A stretch of 64,000 nt of DNA from Emydura subglobosa (GCA_007922225.1 ML679946.1:96726759-96790758), one strand, 5' to 3'; positions 47,061 through 60,371 are shown, counted from the stretch's first letter. Translations and numbers: made by a program. The notes: a model not told the origin generated them from the letters alone.

Positions 47061-50000
47061 CAAGCATGAGGCATTGTGGTATGTGTGTGGGAGGAGGCCC
47101 GTGTTACAAGTTTGTACTGGGCTCGAAAAAATTATGCTTGGGCCCTGGCTGTACCAACTTCTTTATACTACATACATGTGGCAATTTGTACATAGACATG
47201 TATTATTTTAGCACAGAATCACATGGTACCATGCAACTTAACAGGAAAGTTAAACCAAAAACCAATTGTTCACCAACGAGCAGAACTCTTGGGAGAAAAG
47301 TTTTTGGGTTATTTTTTCTGTTCTGTGTGCGACAGTTTAATGAATGGAAGAAAAATTTGTGCATTTTAGATGTATCAGTTTATTCTTCACCTCCTTCTGT
47401 CTCTCTGCCTCTCACTCCTATCACATGTAATATGTAGATTATGAAATGACAATCTGACTCTGCGTCCACTTATACCACCAACCATGCTGATGCAGTAGCA
47501 ATTCAAGGACCTCAGCCTAAGCAGGGCTAGATATCGTAGAAAATGAACCTGGTGATTCATCAGATGGCATTCTTTCTTTAGTTGGTATGAACAAACACCT
47601 CAGCATGATGTTAGAAGGGCACTGGGCTGCTAATTGTGGTGTCTTTCACATGAGACAAAAAATAAGAGGCCCTGACCTTTTGCTAGAAGATCACACTGCA
47701 CTTTTTGTAAGTTTATTAGTGTTAACTCCAGAATCCTGGCCAAATTCTAACGTAGGCAGTATGTGTTCTGTCCCGTCTAAATTCCCCCTGAAGTTTCAAT
47801 TGGAAAAGCTTATCTTATTCCTATAATTTAATATTTATATTTGCAGAAGAACAGAGGCCCAATAGCACCAGGTGTGATTCAAACCCATACAAAGAAATGA
47901 TACCTCTCCCATAGAGCTAGAAGATGGTGGCCTTAAAGATATCTTCAGAGAGGGTGTTCCAAGCAAAAGATGCACTGTATCCTAATCTGATGTACAGGCT
48001 TATTGCAAGACGGTAAATGGCTGCCATTTTCCAAGTCAGAGATATCTGTACTTTATTGTTGGACACAGCAATATCTATGAGTAGTCTATATAATCAGTAG
48101 CAACATTTGTCAAAGTGTATTGGGACCCACTGAACAAGAGATGATATAAAAATGTAAAATCATTATTACTGAAGATAATAAAAACAGTTAAGATAAACCA
48201 ATTCTTGAAGGCACCATGATCTAACCACTAAAAGCATGGTATATCTTATACAGTTGAGATAGGGAGTAACAACAATAACAACCCTTAGCATTTACCTAGT
48301 GTTTTAGTTTCATAATGCTACAAAAACATTAATTATTCCTCAGATAGAACTGCTAAAAGTAGGTATTCCAGAGAGGGCTCTAATAGAACCTCAACATTTA
48401 CCAACCACTTGTAATAACCTTAGATTTTTCCTATTCTTAGAATGCAGACCATGCTGCCTAGCAAAGTACAATATTGTTGTATACTAGTCAACAAGCATTT
48501 TTAAAAGATTGTCATTTCTAGACTGCCAGCCCTCAGTCGTACCCAGTCACATCTGCTATAGTACTAACCTGGTTGAAGTACATAGAAGAGAAGCACATCA
48601 CGGCTCACTGAGCAGAATTTTATAAGAAAAAAATTGTTCACTCCCTTGCCCACTGTAGATTCCACTACAGCAGAGGAAAATGTAATGTCATGAAGGAACA
48701 TTTCCCACAAAATCCCTTACGTCACTCCAATAGAGAGAGCTATAAATATCCTACATTTTCCAACAGACTACTGGAAGGAATTCCAACAACAACAAGCTTG
48801 TGTAATCTACAGTAGAGAAGCAAATACTTACATGGGTTGAAAATCTTTTTATGATGCAGGGAATTCAGTTAATAAGACTGAAATATTCGTATGGGTGTCA
48901 GGAGTTGTAATACGTAATTTGAAAAAACAGCAGCCATATGGTCTACATAGAGCAAATTAAGGCTAACTGAAAAGAATTATTCAGCCAGCTTTATGAGAAG
49001 ACAACTTTTAAAAAATAGTACAGCTGTTACTTTTCCTCATAATTAGATATGCAAAGTAGTGACAACAACATTTCTTAAGTACAGCTGCATAAATCTGATA
49101 CCTCATATTGTGATTATTATTTATTATTTGTTAAGCACTGACAGTGTTATCATCTTACAAGACACAAAATGCAGACAGTTCCTGCCACACATGCAAAATG
49201 TTCACTAAACTAAATACTAAAAGGAATACATATGCATTGCAAAATGGAAGCAAGTTTCACTATATTTAGAGATACTGTTTACAATTTGTGAAGGGTTAAT
49301 GGGAACAAAACTGTGACAAAGGAAGATGTGTTCCGCATGCCTGCGATCTTCATTCTGTATAGATTTAATCCAATTATAAAGGCATCAATCTAGATTGCAA
49401 ATTAGTAAATGAAGACATACCATATGCATATATTATAGATCTAAAAAGTATTAAACTGGCTTCAATATTTTTAAAAATATGTTTTTATATGCTCTGGATA
49501 GAGTTTAGCCATCACATGACCAAGTAGTCACAAAATCGTTGACCAAGTAGTCACAAAATAGTTCTGTAAAATAAAGGATTAGCCAAAAATATAAATCAGT
49601 TGTCCAATAGGGCTCAAAAAGAACGTTATCATGAAATTTGAATTTTTTTTAACCCCCACAATATCACAAGGATTTGCAATTACACTCACCAGTAGAAGAA
49701 ATTACATTTATTACCATGATAATTATTCTGTGTAACTAATTAAACCTTTGACTACTGGATGGCTTCATTTAATAGCACTAGTGTCAATACACAACTATAA
49801 ATTATTAATCATGCTATTTCCATCTTTGCCTAGAGTGAGTGATGATCTCTGAAACGTAACTCAAACTGAGTAAGACAGACATCTCGAGGCAACATTGAAT
49901 CAGCCACCTTGCCAAAGCCTGTAGATTCTTTTTTTCTGGTGTGCTGACTGATCGTCTTGGCAAATGTAACTGTTTCCACTGCTAGTACTGAACAATGTGA

Positions 50001-50284
50001 GTCACACAGCTCCAAATTAAAAGTTCATGAAGGAGGCTCAGAAACACTTGACTTTTAAAATCAATGAACCAATGTAATCATCCTCTGCCACACATTGATT
50101 TTTTCCAAGTCCCTTTTCCTATCTATTTTGTACTAAATGAAATCAGTTTTAAGTAATGAAATCTGATCTCTACCGAAACAAATCATGTAAATAACTCTAT
50201 ACACTTTAAAGTCATCACAGCACATATTTTTAAAAAATTAAATTGATAATCAAACATTGCATCACTGTCAATTTGTGCCAGTAC

Positions 50285-50455
50285 CTTCTCCACTTTTGCT
50301 TATATTTGTGGGTGCTGTAAGTGGTCTGAGAGGAATAACAATGTCGTCCACATTAATTCCTTCTTCTGCATGCTTCTCAGAGACGTGAGACAATAGTTCT
50401 GACCGATTCAGTGAAAATAAGTTACAAAGTTTACACATGAAGATGGAATTGATTC
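50285..50455 (-). CDS. ZFAT: ZFAT coding exon 2 (zinc finger 1)
   Basis: A 171-nt exon, phase 1 in and out, with acceptor TTTCAG-type sequence (AG at 50457-50456) and donor GTACTG from 50284. It encodes the first C2H2 finger, beginning SIFMCKLCNLF and ending HVSEKH (C-x2-C, H-x4-H). A conserved IPLRPL block and a short Ser/Thr-rich tail follow. The peptide aligns with residues near the N-terminus of human ZFAT. Only a handful of residues (METRA...) should precede it, in an exon not found in this window. Confidence 0.95.
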
Positions 50456-51959
50456 CTGAAAAATAAATTTGAGAGAGGCATTAACATTTTTGATGTCAGA
50501 AGTTTATTTAAAAACCTACTGGTCACTCAGATTAATTTTTTTATTTTGTTTATCCAAACCAGCCAATAACCAACTACAAGTACTACATTATAGTTTTAAA
50601 TTAGTGTTTTTATAGAAAACAACAATATTAAGTAGGTCAAGAGTACAGTAAAGGAGAACACTTTATCCCCATCTCCTCACAGCCAGGAGAGAGGTATGGA
50701 CGAATACACAAACACACACCCTCCAGCAAGGAGGCTCTCCAAGCAGTAAAAGAGAGAAAATCTCCTTTTCTTTTTCAGTATCACTGAGGGATTCCACTTC
50801 AAGTTCACCAGACACCTACTAGTTAAAAGATGATACAAGATGGTGTCCTTGAACAGATTCCATGGACAGCACCCTGATAACTATCCCAGTACCTTGCCCT
50901 CAGCTAATAGCTCTATATGGTAAGGGAAGCTGAGTTTCACACTGGGTTGATGCACCTGGACCTCACTGATGCTTCCCACTCACTCACCCTTTGTATCTAC
51001 CTTTAATTAGTAGGTCTAGCTCTCCAACTGGTAGGTGTCTGGTACATTTTTCAAGCTCTATAATGATTACAAAAATTTAAATACCACAGAAAGTACTTGG
51101 AAACTGATCCTTTGTTATAATACATACATTAGAAAACCAGAAGATATATATTCCCTAACAATTACAAATGCCGATGTTAACACAGTGCTATACAAACAGC
51201 TAAAATGGCAAGTATTTGTGTCAAGAAACTCACCATCTAAATCTTAGCGTTTAGTCTAAATTCTGAAACATTTGAGGCCTGATCCCGCACTCCCTATCTG
51301 GCAAAACTTCATCACTCACTCCAAAACTGAAAGGGGGCAGAGGCAGCACGCAAGCTAACTTCAGCAGAAAACTAGATGCACAAAGGTAATGCAACATTAG
51401 GCCCACTAACAGGGAGATTAACATTTTACATTATTTTAGCAAAATTAACATTTTATAGATTCTGTGCCACAAACCAGTCTTGTGCCCAATTGCTCTTGAT
51501 TCCAAATAAATTTTGAAGCAGCAGTAAATGAACATGCTACTTTAAAACTCTCCAAGGTCACAACTCTTTTACTGAATACAAAAAACAGTGTATTTAAATA
51601 GTCCCATCATAGTCATGGGAATATAAATCCCACAATGAAGTTTGAGAAATGCTAGTTGTAATGCCATCACTAAGAGCTGTTAAGGAGTGGGAATAATGCT
51701 AGAGGCGTGCTTCCTTCCATTACAGAAAGTTTTCAAACTCATCCTCCACGGTGTAAGAAATTAGGATCTGGTATTCCAGATGAGAACAAGTCCATCAAAT
51801 CCAGTATCTAATGACCGAGCCATTCAAATAAACTATATAAGGGAGGAACAGGTAAGATTGCCTCTTGGAAGAGGGACAGTTAGGCAGGGCATAGTGGTTT
51901 CAGAACAGTCACAGACAGGAAGGCCACCTTGATGAAAGCACACCCAGGTCAGATATATG

Positions 51960-52125
51960 CCAAAAAGTTAGGGTTGACCCAGCTATGTTGCTCAGCAACG
52001 TAGTTAACCCGCTCTAACCCCCAGTGTAGACGGCGGAAGAATTCTTCTGTCAACCTACCGACCACCCCTGGGGAAGGTGGATTAACTTCAGCGATAGGAG
52101 AACCTGTCTAGATGTCTCAACAGGT
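51960..52125. mobile_element. hAT-like element fragment
   Basis: Shares the GGAAGAATTCTTCTGTCAAC and GGTGGATTAACTTCAGCGAT words with 30912-31210. Truncated at the right against a CR1 fragment. Confidence 0.5.
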
Positions 52126-52560
52126 CCACAATAATCATGGCAGGCAATTCACCATGTGGTTCTCCCAGTGATCACAAACCCAACTATCTATATTTCCAGT
52201 AATCGAATCCCCCATTACCATTTCCTGGCTCTTCCTAATAACAGGGGTTCCCTCTTCTGCAGAGGTATCCCTCAGTGTGAGAAGATACCATGACATCATC
52301 TGGTAGGAGGGTCCCAACTATGGGATCATTTCCCTCTGCTCCAGCTTGATGGTCTCCTTCCCCAAGATTTTCATTCTCCTCAACAGCACAGAGAACGTCA
52401 GATTGGGGGTGGGACAGCTCTACTATGGCCTGGAAAGTCTCATCTCGCTTAGTTCCTCCAGTTCAGCCACTATGGTCTCAAGAGCCCATATTCAGTCTCT
52501 GAGGCCCATGAGCTACTTGCACTAATGCACACACATGCCACCTGCCCACAAGGCAGGTAA
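52125..52560 (-). mobile_element. CR1-type ORF1 fragment with esterase motif
   Basis: A minus-strand frame gives EMVMGDSITGNIDSWVCDHW and CLPGMII. GDSI holds the catalytic serine of the esterase, and CLPG normally follows it in CR1 ORF1. Only this segment is readable; the rest is broken. Confidence 0.5.
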
Positions 52561-53850
52561 TCATGCATACAATCATTGCATTCAGTGCAATAAACTGGAT
52601 AGCCCCACTCTGCTACTGGACTTCTGTGTGCATTATTTTTTACTCTTGCAGGGGGGTTGTGTGTGTGTTTATTTGGTCTTTGTGCGTGTGTTTTTGTTTT
52701 TATGAAAGCATCGTCTCATCTTTGAGAATAACGCAACTATCTCAAAACTAATGCACAGAACATGCATCTACATCTCCTTTAACATTATATGTTGTAGGAA
52801 AACGCTTAAAATTATGTTTTATTAAATTATGTATGTAAGCTGTTAAAGTGTGTAGTGTGTTCTCAAAAGATCAGTATGGCTCCTTCCCAGCCATTCTGCA
52901 GTCTTGGCCACATACATATTTTGGAAATTTTAAAAAAATGTATTTTATGTGCATGATAGAAATACTCCTTTGAATAGATTCCACTCTATTTGCTTCGTAT
53001 ATATAATTTTAGATAATCCATATTATTTACCCAGTAGGTCAGAACTGTTCTTTCTAAATGTAAATATGTATTTAAGATTCATGCTGCATAGAGTAAAATT
53101 ACCTATGAACATCAAACAAAAATGAAAAAGCTGATATGCAGTGGCCATTAGAGAGAGATAAAATGTTCCAATATTCAGATGACATTCACATTCTGGGGTC
53201 TTATTATGCGGTTGATACCCAGATTCTATATGGTCTGCTCTCCCCTTCCTGAACCTTTGGGGAAGGAAAGAACTGACATGGCTGGCCCACTTTCCACTGC
53301 CTCCTCATCCCTCCTTAAATTCTCCTGGTAATTATCTTTGGTGCCAGGTTTTATCTCTGATTCTGCAAGAGTCCTAGAGGAGGAGTGACAGCTGTTAGTA
53401 GAAGACTAATGAGTGCATAAACAAACAATGAATTTTTTTTTTTTAACAGAACCCAAAAGTGAAGTAAGTGTCCGGCAATCATAATAAAAAGCAGGATCTC
53501 CCCCAAAGGAGCTTACAAGATAATATCAGACATATTATGATATAATAAAAGGGATACCAAAACAGTGAAGTGAAGGTAAAATTGGAATATATGGAGCCAA
53601 AGAACAGAATGGGTGGCATGAAGAGTGTGGATTGTGGTGGTGATGAAACGTTGTCAACGCAGGATATGAATTAATAGGGGAAATGCAAGATGATAAAACT
53701 GGTGTAGAGAAGTGAACACAAGGAGAATGTTAGGAAGAATGGGCAGAGGAGGAGGGCAGGATCCCAGGCAGCAGGAGAATAAGTTGACTGATCATAGTGC
53801 TTAAACAATTAGATGATGAGTAAGCAATTGATAATTGATCAACCAGGTGC

Positions 53851-54062
53851 TAATTAGGTAGTGAAGCAACAGAGCAATTAATTAAATAGTCAATTAAAGT
53901 GTGATGCATCAAATAAGCAATAAGTCAATTAAATATGAACAGAATCAATGATTAAGCAGTAGATAATTAATTAGGTGGGAAGTCAACAGAGCAATTAATT
54001 AGACAGAAATTAAGTATGCAGAGAATCAAAAAGACAGTAAATCAATTAAGTATGCAAGTAAA
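53851..54062. repeat. AT-rich degenerate tandem repeat, period about 117 bp
   Basis: TAATTAGGT...GAAGCAACAGAGCAATTAATTA at 53851 recurs as TAATTAGGTGGGAAG..CAACAGAGCAATTAATTA at 53968, followed by further CAATTAA words. No coding potential. Confidence 0.6.
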
Positions 54063-54379
54063 CAAATATGAATATTAACCAAAAATATTCACAAATATTT
54101 TGCTGAATATATTTGATAGCTGTGTTATTTGAATAAGCTTCAAGTTACATAAACCTAAATTTTAATATAATTTTAAATTAAAAAGATGACAAAATGAATT
54201 TTAAAAAAATAAACCAACCGCCCACCCCAAAAAACCCATACATTACAAAGCAAGCAAGTAACAAATAGTTTATGAACTTAAACTGTTTCTATACTTTGTC
54301 GTCATATTCTTTTTCCAAATATCTCAAGCACTTAACTAAATCACAGGAATGTGGTGAGGCTTAATTAGTTAATGTTTGA

Positions 54380-54525
54380 AAAATATCTCCATTTCATTGA
54401 TCAAGCATAAAGAACAGGGAGATTAAGTGACTTTCCCAAAGTCATACAGCAAGTTGCATACCCTAGAGCAGAACCCAGGCTTCCTGACTCCCAATCTCCT
54501 CCAGTGACCACCAGACAACATCCCT
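54380..54525 (-). repeat. MIR-like SINE
   Basis: The plus strand reads AGATTAAGTGACTTTCCCAAAGTCATACAGCAAG and later GAACCCAGGCTTCCTGACTC, the reverse complement of the MIR core and tRNA-like head. Confidence 0.68.
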
Positions 54526-54812
54526 CCCTTTTGATTTAAAGCACATAAAAAATTTGACTCAAACAGGTAACACTTGACACTTTTCAAAGCTACAACAGAG
54601 CTTAATTTAAATAAAATGGTTGAGATATGATCACAAAATGTGCTTGTAGGCTGTCACAGTGATTGTGTGATGGGAAGAGTCTGGAAATATTTTTTAACCA
54701 AAGTGTAAATATTTCATAAGGGGAAAAACTCACTGAAATTAAACACTTCCAAGGGTATTGCCGGGCAGAAAGAAAGATGTAGGTTATCTTTATATATATT
54801 TACACACATATA

Positions 54813-55154
54813 CAGGGCCAGCCTTCGTGGGGGGCCATCAAAGTGGGCAACCGCTTGGGCGTTGTGGTTGGGGAAGAGGAGGACGCTGTCAAGAGAGTGT
54901 TACAATGGCAGCCCCCCCCAACCATCTGTACCCAGCACTATCCCCCCAGTCCAGCTCACAGCCACAGTTCGCCTCCAGCCCCGGCCCACTCTCATTTTCT
55001 TTACCTCCGAACTGCTGCTCCCCAGCTCCACCTCCAACCATGGTCCACCCCATTGCCTGCTCTGCCTGCTGCCCCACCCCCAGCCAGGCTCCACCCCCAC
55101 CCAGCTCCACTTCCAGCATCACCCATGACGCCATTTTCCGTAAGGCCAGCCCTG
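54813..55154. mobile_element. hAT non-autonomous element, GC-rich
   Basis: Starts CAGGGCCAGCCTT and ends AAGGCCAGCCCTG. The 8-bp flanks are CACATATA (54805-54812) and CACACATA (55155-55162), with one mismatch. The interior is rich in C and gives spurious Pro-rich open frames. Confidence 0.72.
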
Positions 55155-55324
55155 CACACATACCAAAACATCAAACAAATCACAGTAATATGTATTCCAG
55201 GCAATGTTTTTGGCATACCCAATATTTTACAACAGATATATCTAATAACACTTTTCTTGAAGTTCTGTAGGAGTGAATAGCAAATGTAACTCCATAATTA
55301 AATGCAAAGGTTACAAGTTTACCT

Positions 55325-55425
55325 GAAACCTACTACTACTGGAATTGGAAAAGATACATAAAAGGACAACTAAAATGATTAGCGGTATGGAAAAGCTTCC
55401 ATATGAGAAGATATTAATAAGCATA
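55325..55425 (+). mobile_element. CR1 fragment (3' region)
   Basis: The plus strand gives ELEKI, RTTKMISGMEKLPYEK, the post-RT CR1 block. Short and truncated. Confidence 0.55.
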
Positions 55426-55900
55426 TGCATAAGTATTTGCAAGACCACATTATGCCTTTGTGACTTTCCTCCCAATTTCATTGTATAGTTCTTTCAGTGC
55501 AATTTTTCTTCTGTTTCATAACTCTTCCCTTCCTTTATTTCTCCTTTATTTCCTCTTTATTCCCACTGTTTCATTTGCTTCCTAACATACGTGCCATTTC
55601 GATATTTCCCTTTCTTTCCCCATCCCAATATCTTTTCTACTGTCTACTGAGTTATCTTTCTTTCTTCTCTATATTCTGACCACACATTCCTAAATTACAC
55701 ACACACTCCTCTATGCTTACTCTCGTACACACATCCATTCAGCCACAGGGTACTTGTTCTCTTGCACCTCCCAGAATCCTGCTTCTCCACATTTATGCCT
55801 TGGCTTTACTGTGCAAAAATATGTTCTTTATTCACATTAAAATTCTAGTGAAGACAAAGAAGTTTATAGTTTGCATTCAAGTTAGCAGGTCGAGTTAAAA

Positions 55901-56200
55901 GCTAAGACTTTGTCTTCACTAAACTACAGTTTGTATTTTACAGTGAGACAATTAACATGTATTTGCTATCTTGCTGGAAAAATCTTAGTGTACACAACTT
56001 AGTAGTTTTTAACCACGATACAAGTAGGCGATGTCAACAATATGCCCCCACTTACAGCTGAGCTTGCCTAACTATGTCATCGTATAAGCTACAGTGCCTC
56101 GTCTCCACTAGGATTTCACAGTGAGATAGTTATGTCATTGTAAACACACATGTTTTTGACAGCGAAAACAAAGCCACAGTGTACATACGTCCTTAGCCAC
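55901..56200. mobile_element. Possible hAT-type MITE
   Basis: AGACTTTGTCTTCACTAAAC near the left and AAAGCCACAGTGTACATACG near the right, with a CGTCTCCACTAGG piece inside, fit the CTTCACT/GTGTACA MITE group. Edges unclear. Confidence 0.35.
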
Positions 56201-56981
56201 AGATCTGCCATCTCTACACCAGCAACACAGCTGGCAGCTTTCCAGCTTCAGAATCTCTCAACTTCCCACTCAATCTCCTGGCCATGGCTCAGGTTCTCAA
56301 TTTCCCTATGCTTCTTTCCAACTCCTGCTAGTGCCCCACTCCTCCACCATTCTACTTCTCTCTAATTCCTCAAGATCAGTTCATCACAGTTTTCTCACTC
56401 CTTCAGCAGCCTGCAGAGATAGGCAGGCAAGTACTTGTGCTACCCAGCATGGATACAGCACCCTTGCCCTATGCCAAGCAGGTTTTCAAGGACAGATCAA
56501 ATGACATCACAAAACTCAACACTCAACAACTCAATCTTTAGATAAATAATCTATAAAAACACTTTTAGATTTCCTGTTTGAAAACCCTTAAAACCACTGT
56601 ATGCAAGTTTCTTTTTGCCTTCATGCACACATCCCATCTAAAAATATTGGGAATCAGCCAAGAATAAGAACAGATGCTTCTGAGCTTTATAAAATGTTAA
56701 TCACAAACACAAAATAATTGGAAATACTTAACAAAACTTTTTTTGGCAGCAATATTCTTGCTATCCCTCCTCCAACAGGTCTAAGTTCCCCACTATGAGC
56801 TACAGCTCCAAATCTCTATCAGCGCTCACACCTGTAGAAGCAGCTATGCTTGTGTACTGAGTGAAGGACAGATACCACAGAGCTTCACTGCAATAAATTT
56901 TACCATGTGAATGGCATTGCACAGAGAACTCACTGTATAATAACTAAGCAAGAATTTTAAATATTCTGCAAACATCTCCAT

Positions 56982-57278
56982 GGCTATGTCTTCACTGACG
57001 GCGGCAAATTCGCCGCCGTCAGATCGACTTCTCTGGATCAACTGAGCAGTCAGTGAAGACCCGCTCAGTCGATCCAGAAATTGACATATTAAGACCACCT
57101 CCTCAAGTAGCGTAGCGCTGCATCAACGGGAAAGCTGTTCCCATCGGCGCAGTGCAATGAAGATGGCGCACAGAAGAAAAGCAGAGAAGTCGACAGGAGT
57201 TACGCAATTTTTTTGCGTAGCTTGCGTAACTCCGGTCGACTGCCGCCAGATCTCAGAGGTAAGTGAAGACAAGACCCA
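56982..57278. mobile_element. CpG-rich palindromic MITE
   Basis: Starts GGCTATGTCTTCACTGACGG and ends GTAAGTGAAGACAAGACCC, which are inverted. Inner pairs include GGATCAACTGAGC against GCTCAGTCGATCC. CpG is much denser than in the surrounding intron. Confidence 0.6.
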
Positions 57279-57432
57279 TGTTAACATCTGCCACTATATC
57301 AGCGTTCTCACAAAAACTGTGTACATGAATACTGCAACAATACTGCCCTGTGCAACATGGTCCAGTTATAACTCATCTATCAGCAGGACACACCAATGTG
57401 ACCTCTAGCAAGCCTAGCTATGAAAACATGAA

Positions 57433-57700
57433 GGGTATGTCTACACAGCAAAGGCAAACCCACAGATGGCCTGTACCAGCCGACTCGGGCTTGCAGGGCT
57501 TTAGCTGTGGGGCTGTTTCATTGCTGCGTAGACTTCTGGGCTCAGACTGGAGTCCAGACTCCAGGACCCTGGTGGGAGTGTCCCAGAGTTCGGGCTCCAG
57601 CCCAAGCCTGGAAGTCTACATAGCAATGAAACAGCCCCACAGCCTGAGCTGGTTGGCACAGGCCAGCCATTAGTTTTTCTTTACTATGTAGACATATCCC
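57433..57700. mobile_element. Long palindromic MITE
   Basis: GGGTATGTCTACACAGCAAAG at the left mirrors CTTTACTATGTAGACATATCCC at the right. Inside, TGTGGGGCTGTTTCATTGC and its reverse complement lie about 80 bp apart, so nearly the whole 268 bp can fold back. No 8-bp duplication is clear. Confidence 0.68.
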
Positions 57701-58329
57701 AAGTGATCAGTTTCTGTCTACACTTTGTTGCTATATGCTACAAAAATACAAAACTTTGCTATTTTGGCATTACTTCCTAAATATACTCAGCCACTGATCT
57801 AAAATCTGCAGCTGGTTGATCACAATATAACAATGCTAGAATTATTATTCATATTGCAGTTTTGTACTGTAATAGGAAACATGATAATACACTGAGAAAA
57901 TAAACCTAAAAGGATTGCTGTTCAAAACTCAAGTGCAATATAACAACTGATGCTTTTCATTATATCAGAAAGTGGACACGTAGCTCTCCTTACAAAAAAT
58001 TATGCTTTTTTGTAACAACTTACACACAAAAAAGAGACCTTTCAGCTCCAAACCCTAAGTATCATAATTTATGGATTTGTGACACTAGCAGACCAGGTGT
58101 CAGCTTGTGCCAAGATCCCCACATCTCAACTGAATACTGACAAATACATAGCTGGAGCAGTCTGGCTCATCTGTGTGCTTGCTAGTTAAAATAGGCATTA
58201 GAATTATAAGAATGCAGTTAGACTTTATTGAATGCTTGCCAGTTGCCGCATGCATTAATCTCTCTTATAACATCTGTATCCCTCAGGCAATATTTGAGCA
58301 GTTGTATTTTGAGCCTCTGTGACTGTGTA

Positions 58330-59225
58330 AATCACCAGACAACAGAGACAATAATTAGTGAGAAGGGCTGAACTTCAACAGAAAGTGTTACACCCTTTCC
58401 AAAACAAAATGTCCATTGATACCAGAGAGATTATTGTGGGACACTGCAACTGGAATTACCTTATGTACCATCAACAAGAGGACAAAAGACTTCTTTTTTC
58501 TGCTCTCCTCCATGTGAAGATGAGTCATGCAAGTGGACTCCTCCCATGAACTGAGTTTGCAGCTCCACTCAACAGGAGGGAGATAAAACCCCAAAGAAAA
58601 AGAAGTTGGGTATCAGAATACTGCTTGGACTCTGGGGACAAAGTGTTTCTAGGCATGAGAAAGATCCCCAGTGGCTCAGCCTAACTCAGGACATATAGGA
58701 AAAACAGAATCTGATTACAGCAGCTTTTATTACCATTTTAAATTTTAGTTTGTAACTCATTTGTGTATCTATCTTTACATGTTCTAACTTTGTAAATAAC
58801 TCTGATTTCCTTTTCCTATATAATAAATATTTATATAGTTTATTACAGCATTGGCTACAAACATTGTCTTTGGTGTAAGATCTAAGATTCAACTGACTTG
58901 GGGTACGTGACTAGTCCTTTGGGACTGGGAGTAACCTGAATATTGCTGATTCTTGGTGTAAAAGACCATCTATCACAAAGGTACATGAGTGGCAAGATAG
59001 ATTGGAGTACCCACAGGGGCTGTCTCTGACTCCATATTAAGGTTTGCTTTAGTGCTTGAGGAATTCACACTTGATAATAGGTTGGGGAAATCTAAATATA
59101 GAACTCACAACTAATTTGGGGTTTGTAGTCTGGTCCTTAACAGTCTACCCTGAGGTTGGTACTTATGCTCCTGAGTCACTGCAGACAGCCTTACAGGGTT
59201 TTGCAGAAGTGGGGGGGATGGGGAA
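58330..59225 (+). repeat. LTR-like repeat, possibly a solo LTR
   Basis: The region has an AATAAA signal in TATAATAAATATT (58820) and downstream blocks such as TTTGGGACTGGGAGTAACCTG and TGACTCCATATTAAGG that I associate with a turtle LTR-type repeat. No gag, pol or env fragment was seen next to it. Edges are uncertain. Confidence 0.35.
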
Positions 59226-60159
59226 ATCACACATGAATATATAAGATTTCTTTTCCCTTTGTGTAAGTACTTTAGCTCAAATAAGAAGTACCCATGTTTC
59301 ATAGTAATATTTAACATAGGAGTAACAAGTCAATCATTTTAGTTGAACATAAAAAGAACTGAATGATTTTGTGAGGTGTTAGGTAAATAGACTTGTATTT
59401 TGAACTGCACATATGCAGAATTATAATAATATATGCAGCATCACATATTATGTTACTCCTTACAAACTCCAAATGCATTTACAAAAATAACATAGAAAAA
59501 TGGCATCAAATCCTTCTGGGCTTAACAGAGAGGAGCACTATTTTCTGCATATTTGCAATCTGTATTCAAATATGTGCTACTATGTAGCTATGGGTTGTTT
59601 GGGCTTGCTGCTAAGCATTGTATATTCAGGGTATTCCACATAGAAAATAAGCAGGTTCAAACAGATACACAAAGAAAGAGTCAGACTTTCTTCAAAATAT
59701 TGTGAAATATGCTAATGAACTTATTTTTATACCTTCTGGCAATCAGCAGTATTTCATAATCTTGATGAAATGCAACTAACTAATTGTGGCAATTGCATTT
59801 TTCCATCCTTCAAAAATGAGGGTGGAATAAGTATGATTTTCAGTTACCCATAAATTAGCCTCAAGAGCAGACACTTAGCCAAAGATTTGATGTTCAGGCC
59901 TTGCCTCCCCACAGCCCATTAATATTTTAGAGTTATAATCTGAGGAAAAATACTGGCATTAACTAATTTTACTTCTCTTTCTTTGCTGACGTGAAAATCA
60001 TCATTTCATTGTTTCTACTCAGTATGCTCTGCGGAAGTAAAGCTTCAGCAAGAAGTTTAAAGATGCTACACATCCTGTGGGACACTAAACGATGCCATAT
60101 TTCCTGTTGATTCTCACAAAAGCCTCGTCTGCATTACATTTAGTGGCAACACTGAGTTT

Positions 60160-60300
60160 TAGGGCTTATGTACACAGGGATTCTCAGGAAAGCTATAGTG
60201 AACCAACTGAATGTACAAAGTCAATGTGCAAAAGTTAGAGTGTTAAATCCTCACGTAGATGCTCTCACTCAGAAGTAAAGTGGCCCTAGCTCATTATAAC
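60160..60300. mobile_element. Possible MITE fragment
   Basis: GGGCTTATGTACACAGGGATTC at the left and an AGTGGCCCTAGCTC edge fit the 'GTACACAGG' MITE group. Weak. Confidence 0.3.
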
Positions 60301-60371
60301 TTAATCCTCCTTGGAATGTGGGAGACCTGAAAGGAGGAAGAGACAGTGATGGAATTTGGGTCAGAGAAAGT

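Larger units (their letters stand above)
39040..50284 (-). other. ZFAT intron 2
   Basis: An 11.2-kb intron. It contains a CR1 copy (40165-42530) and a hAT transposase remnant (46478-47060). 39050-40150, 42540-46470 and 47100-50270 show no gene and only weak repeat traces (for example 49110-49180). 45880-46010 has a palindromic GGGCCCCCACATGGGGGGC that may be a transposon edge. Confidence 0.85.

Noticed and set aside
54758..55280. Long Pro-rich and Gly-rich open frames on both strands
   Set aside because: They come from the C-rich interior of a hAT element with inverted ends and a target duplication; no start context or homology.
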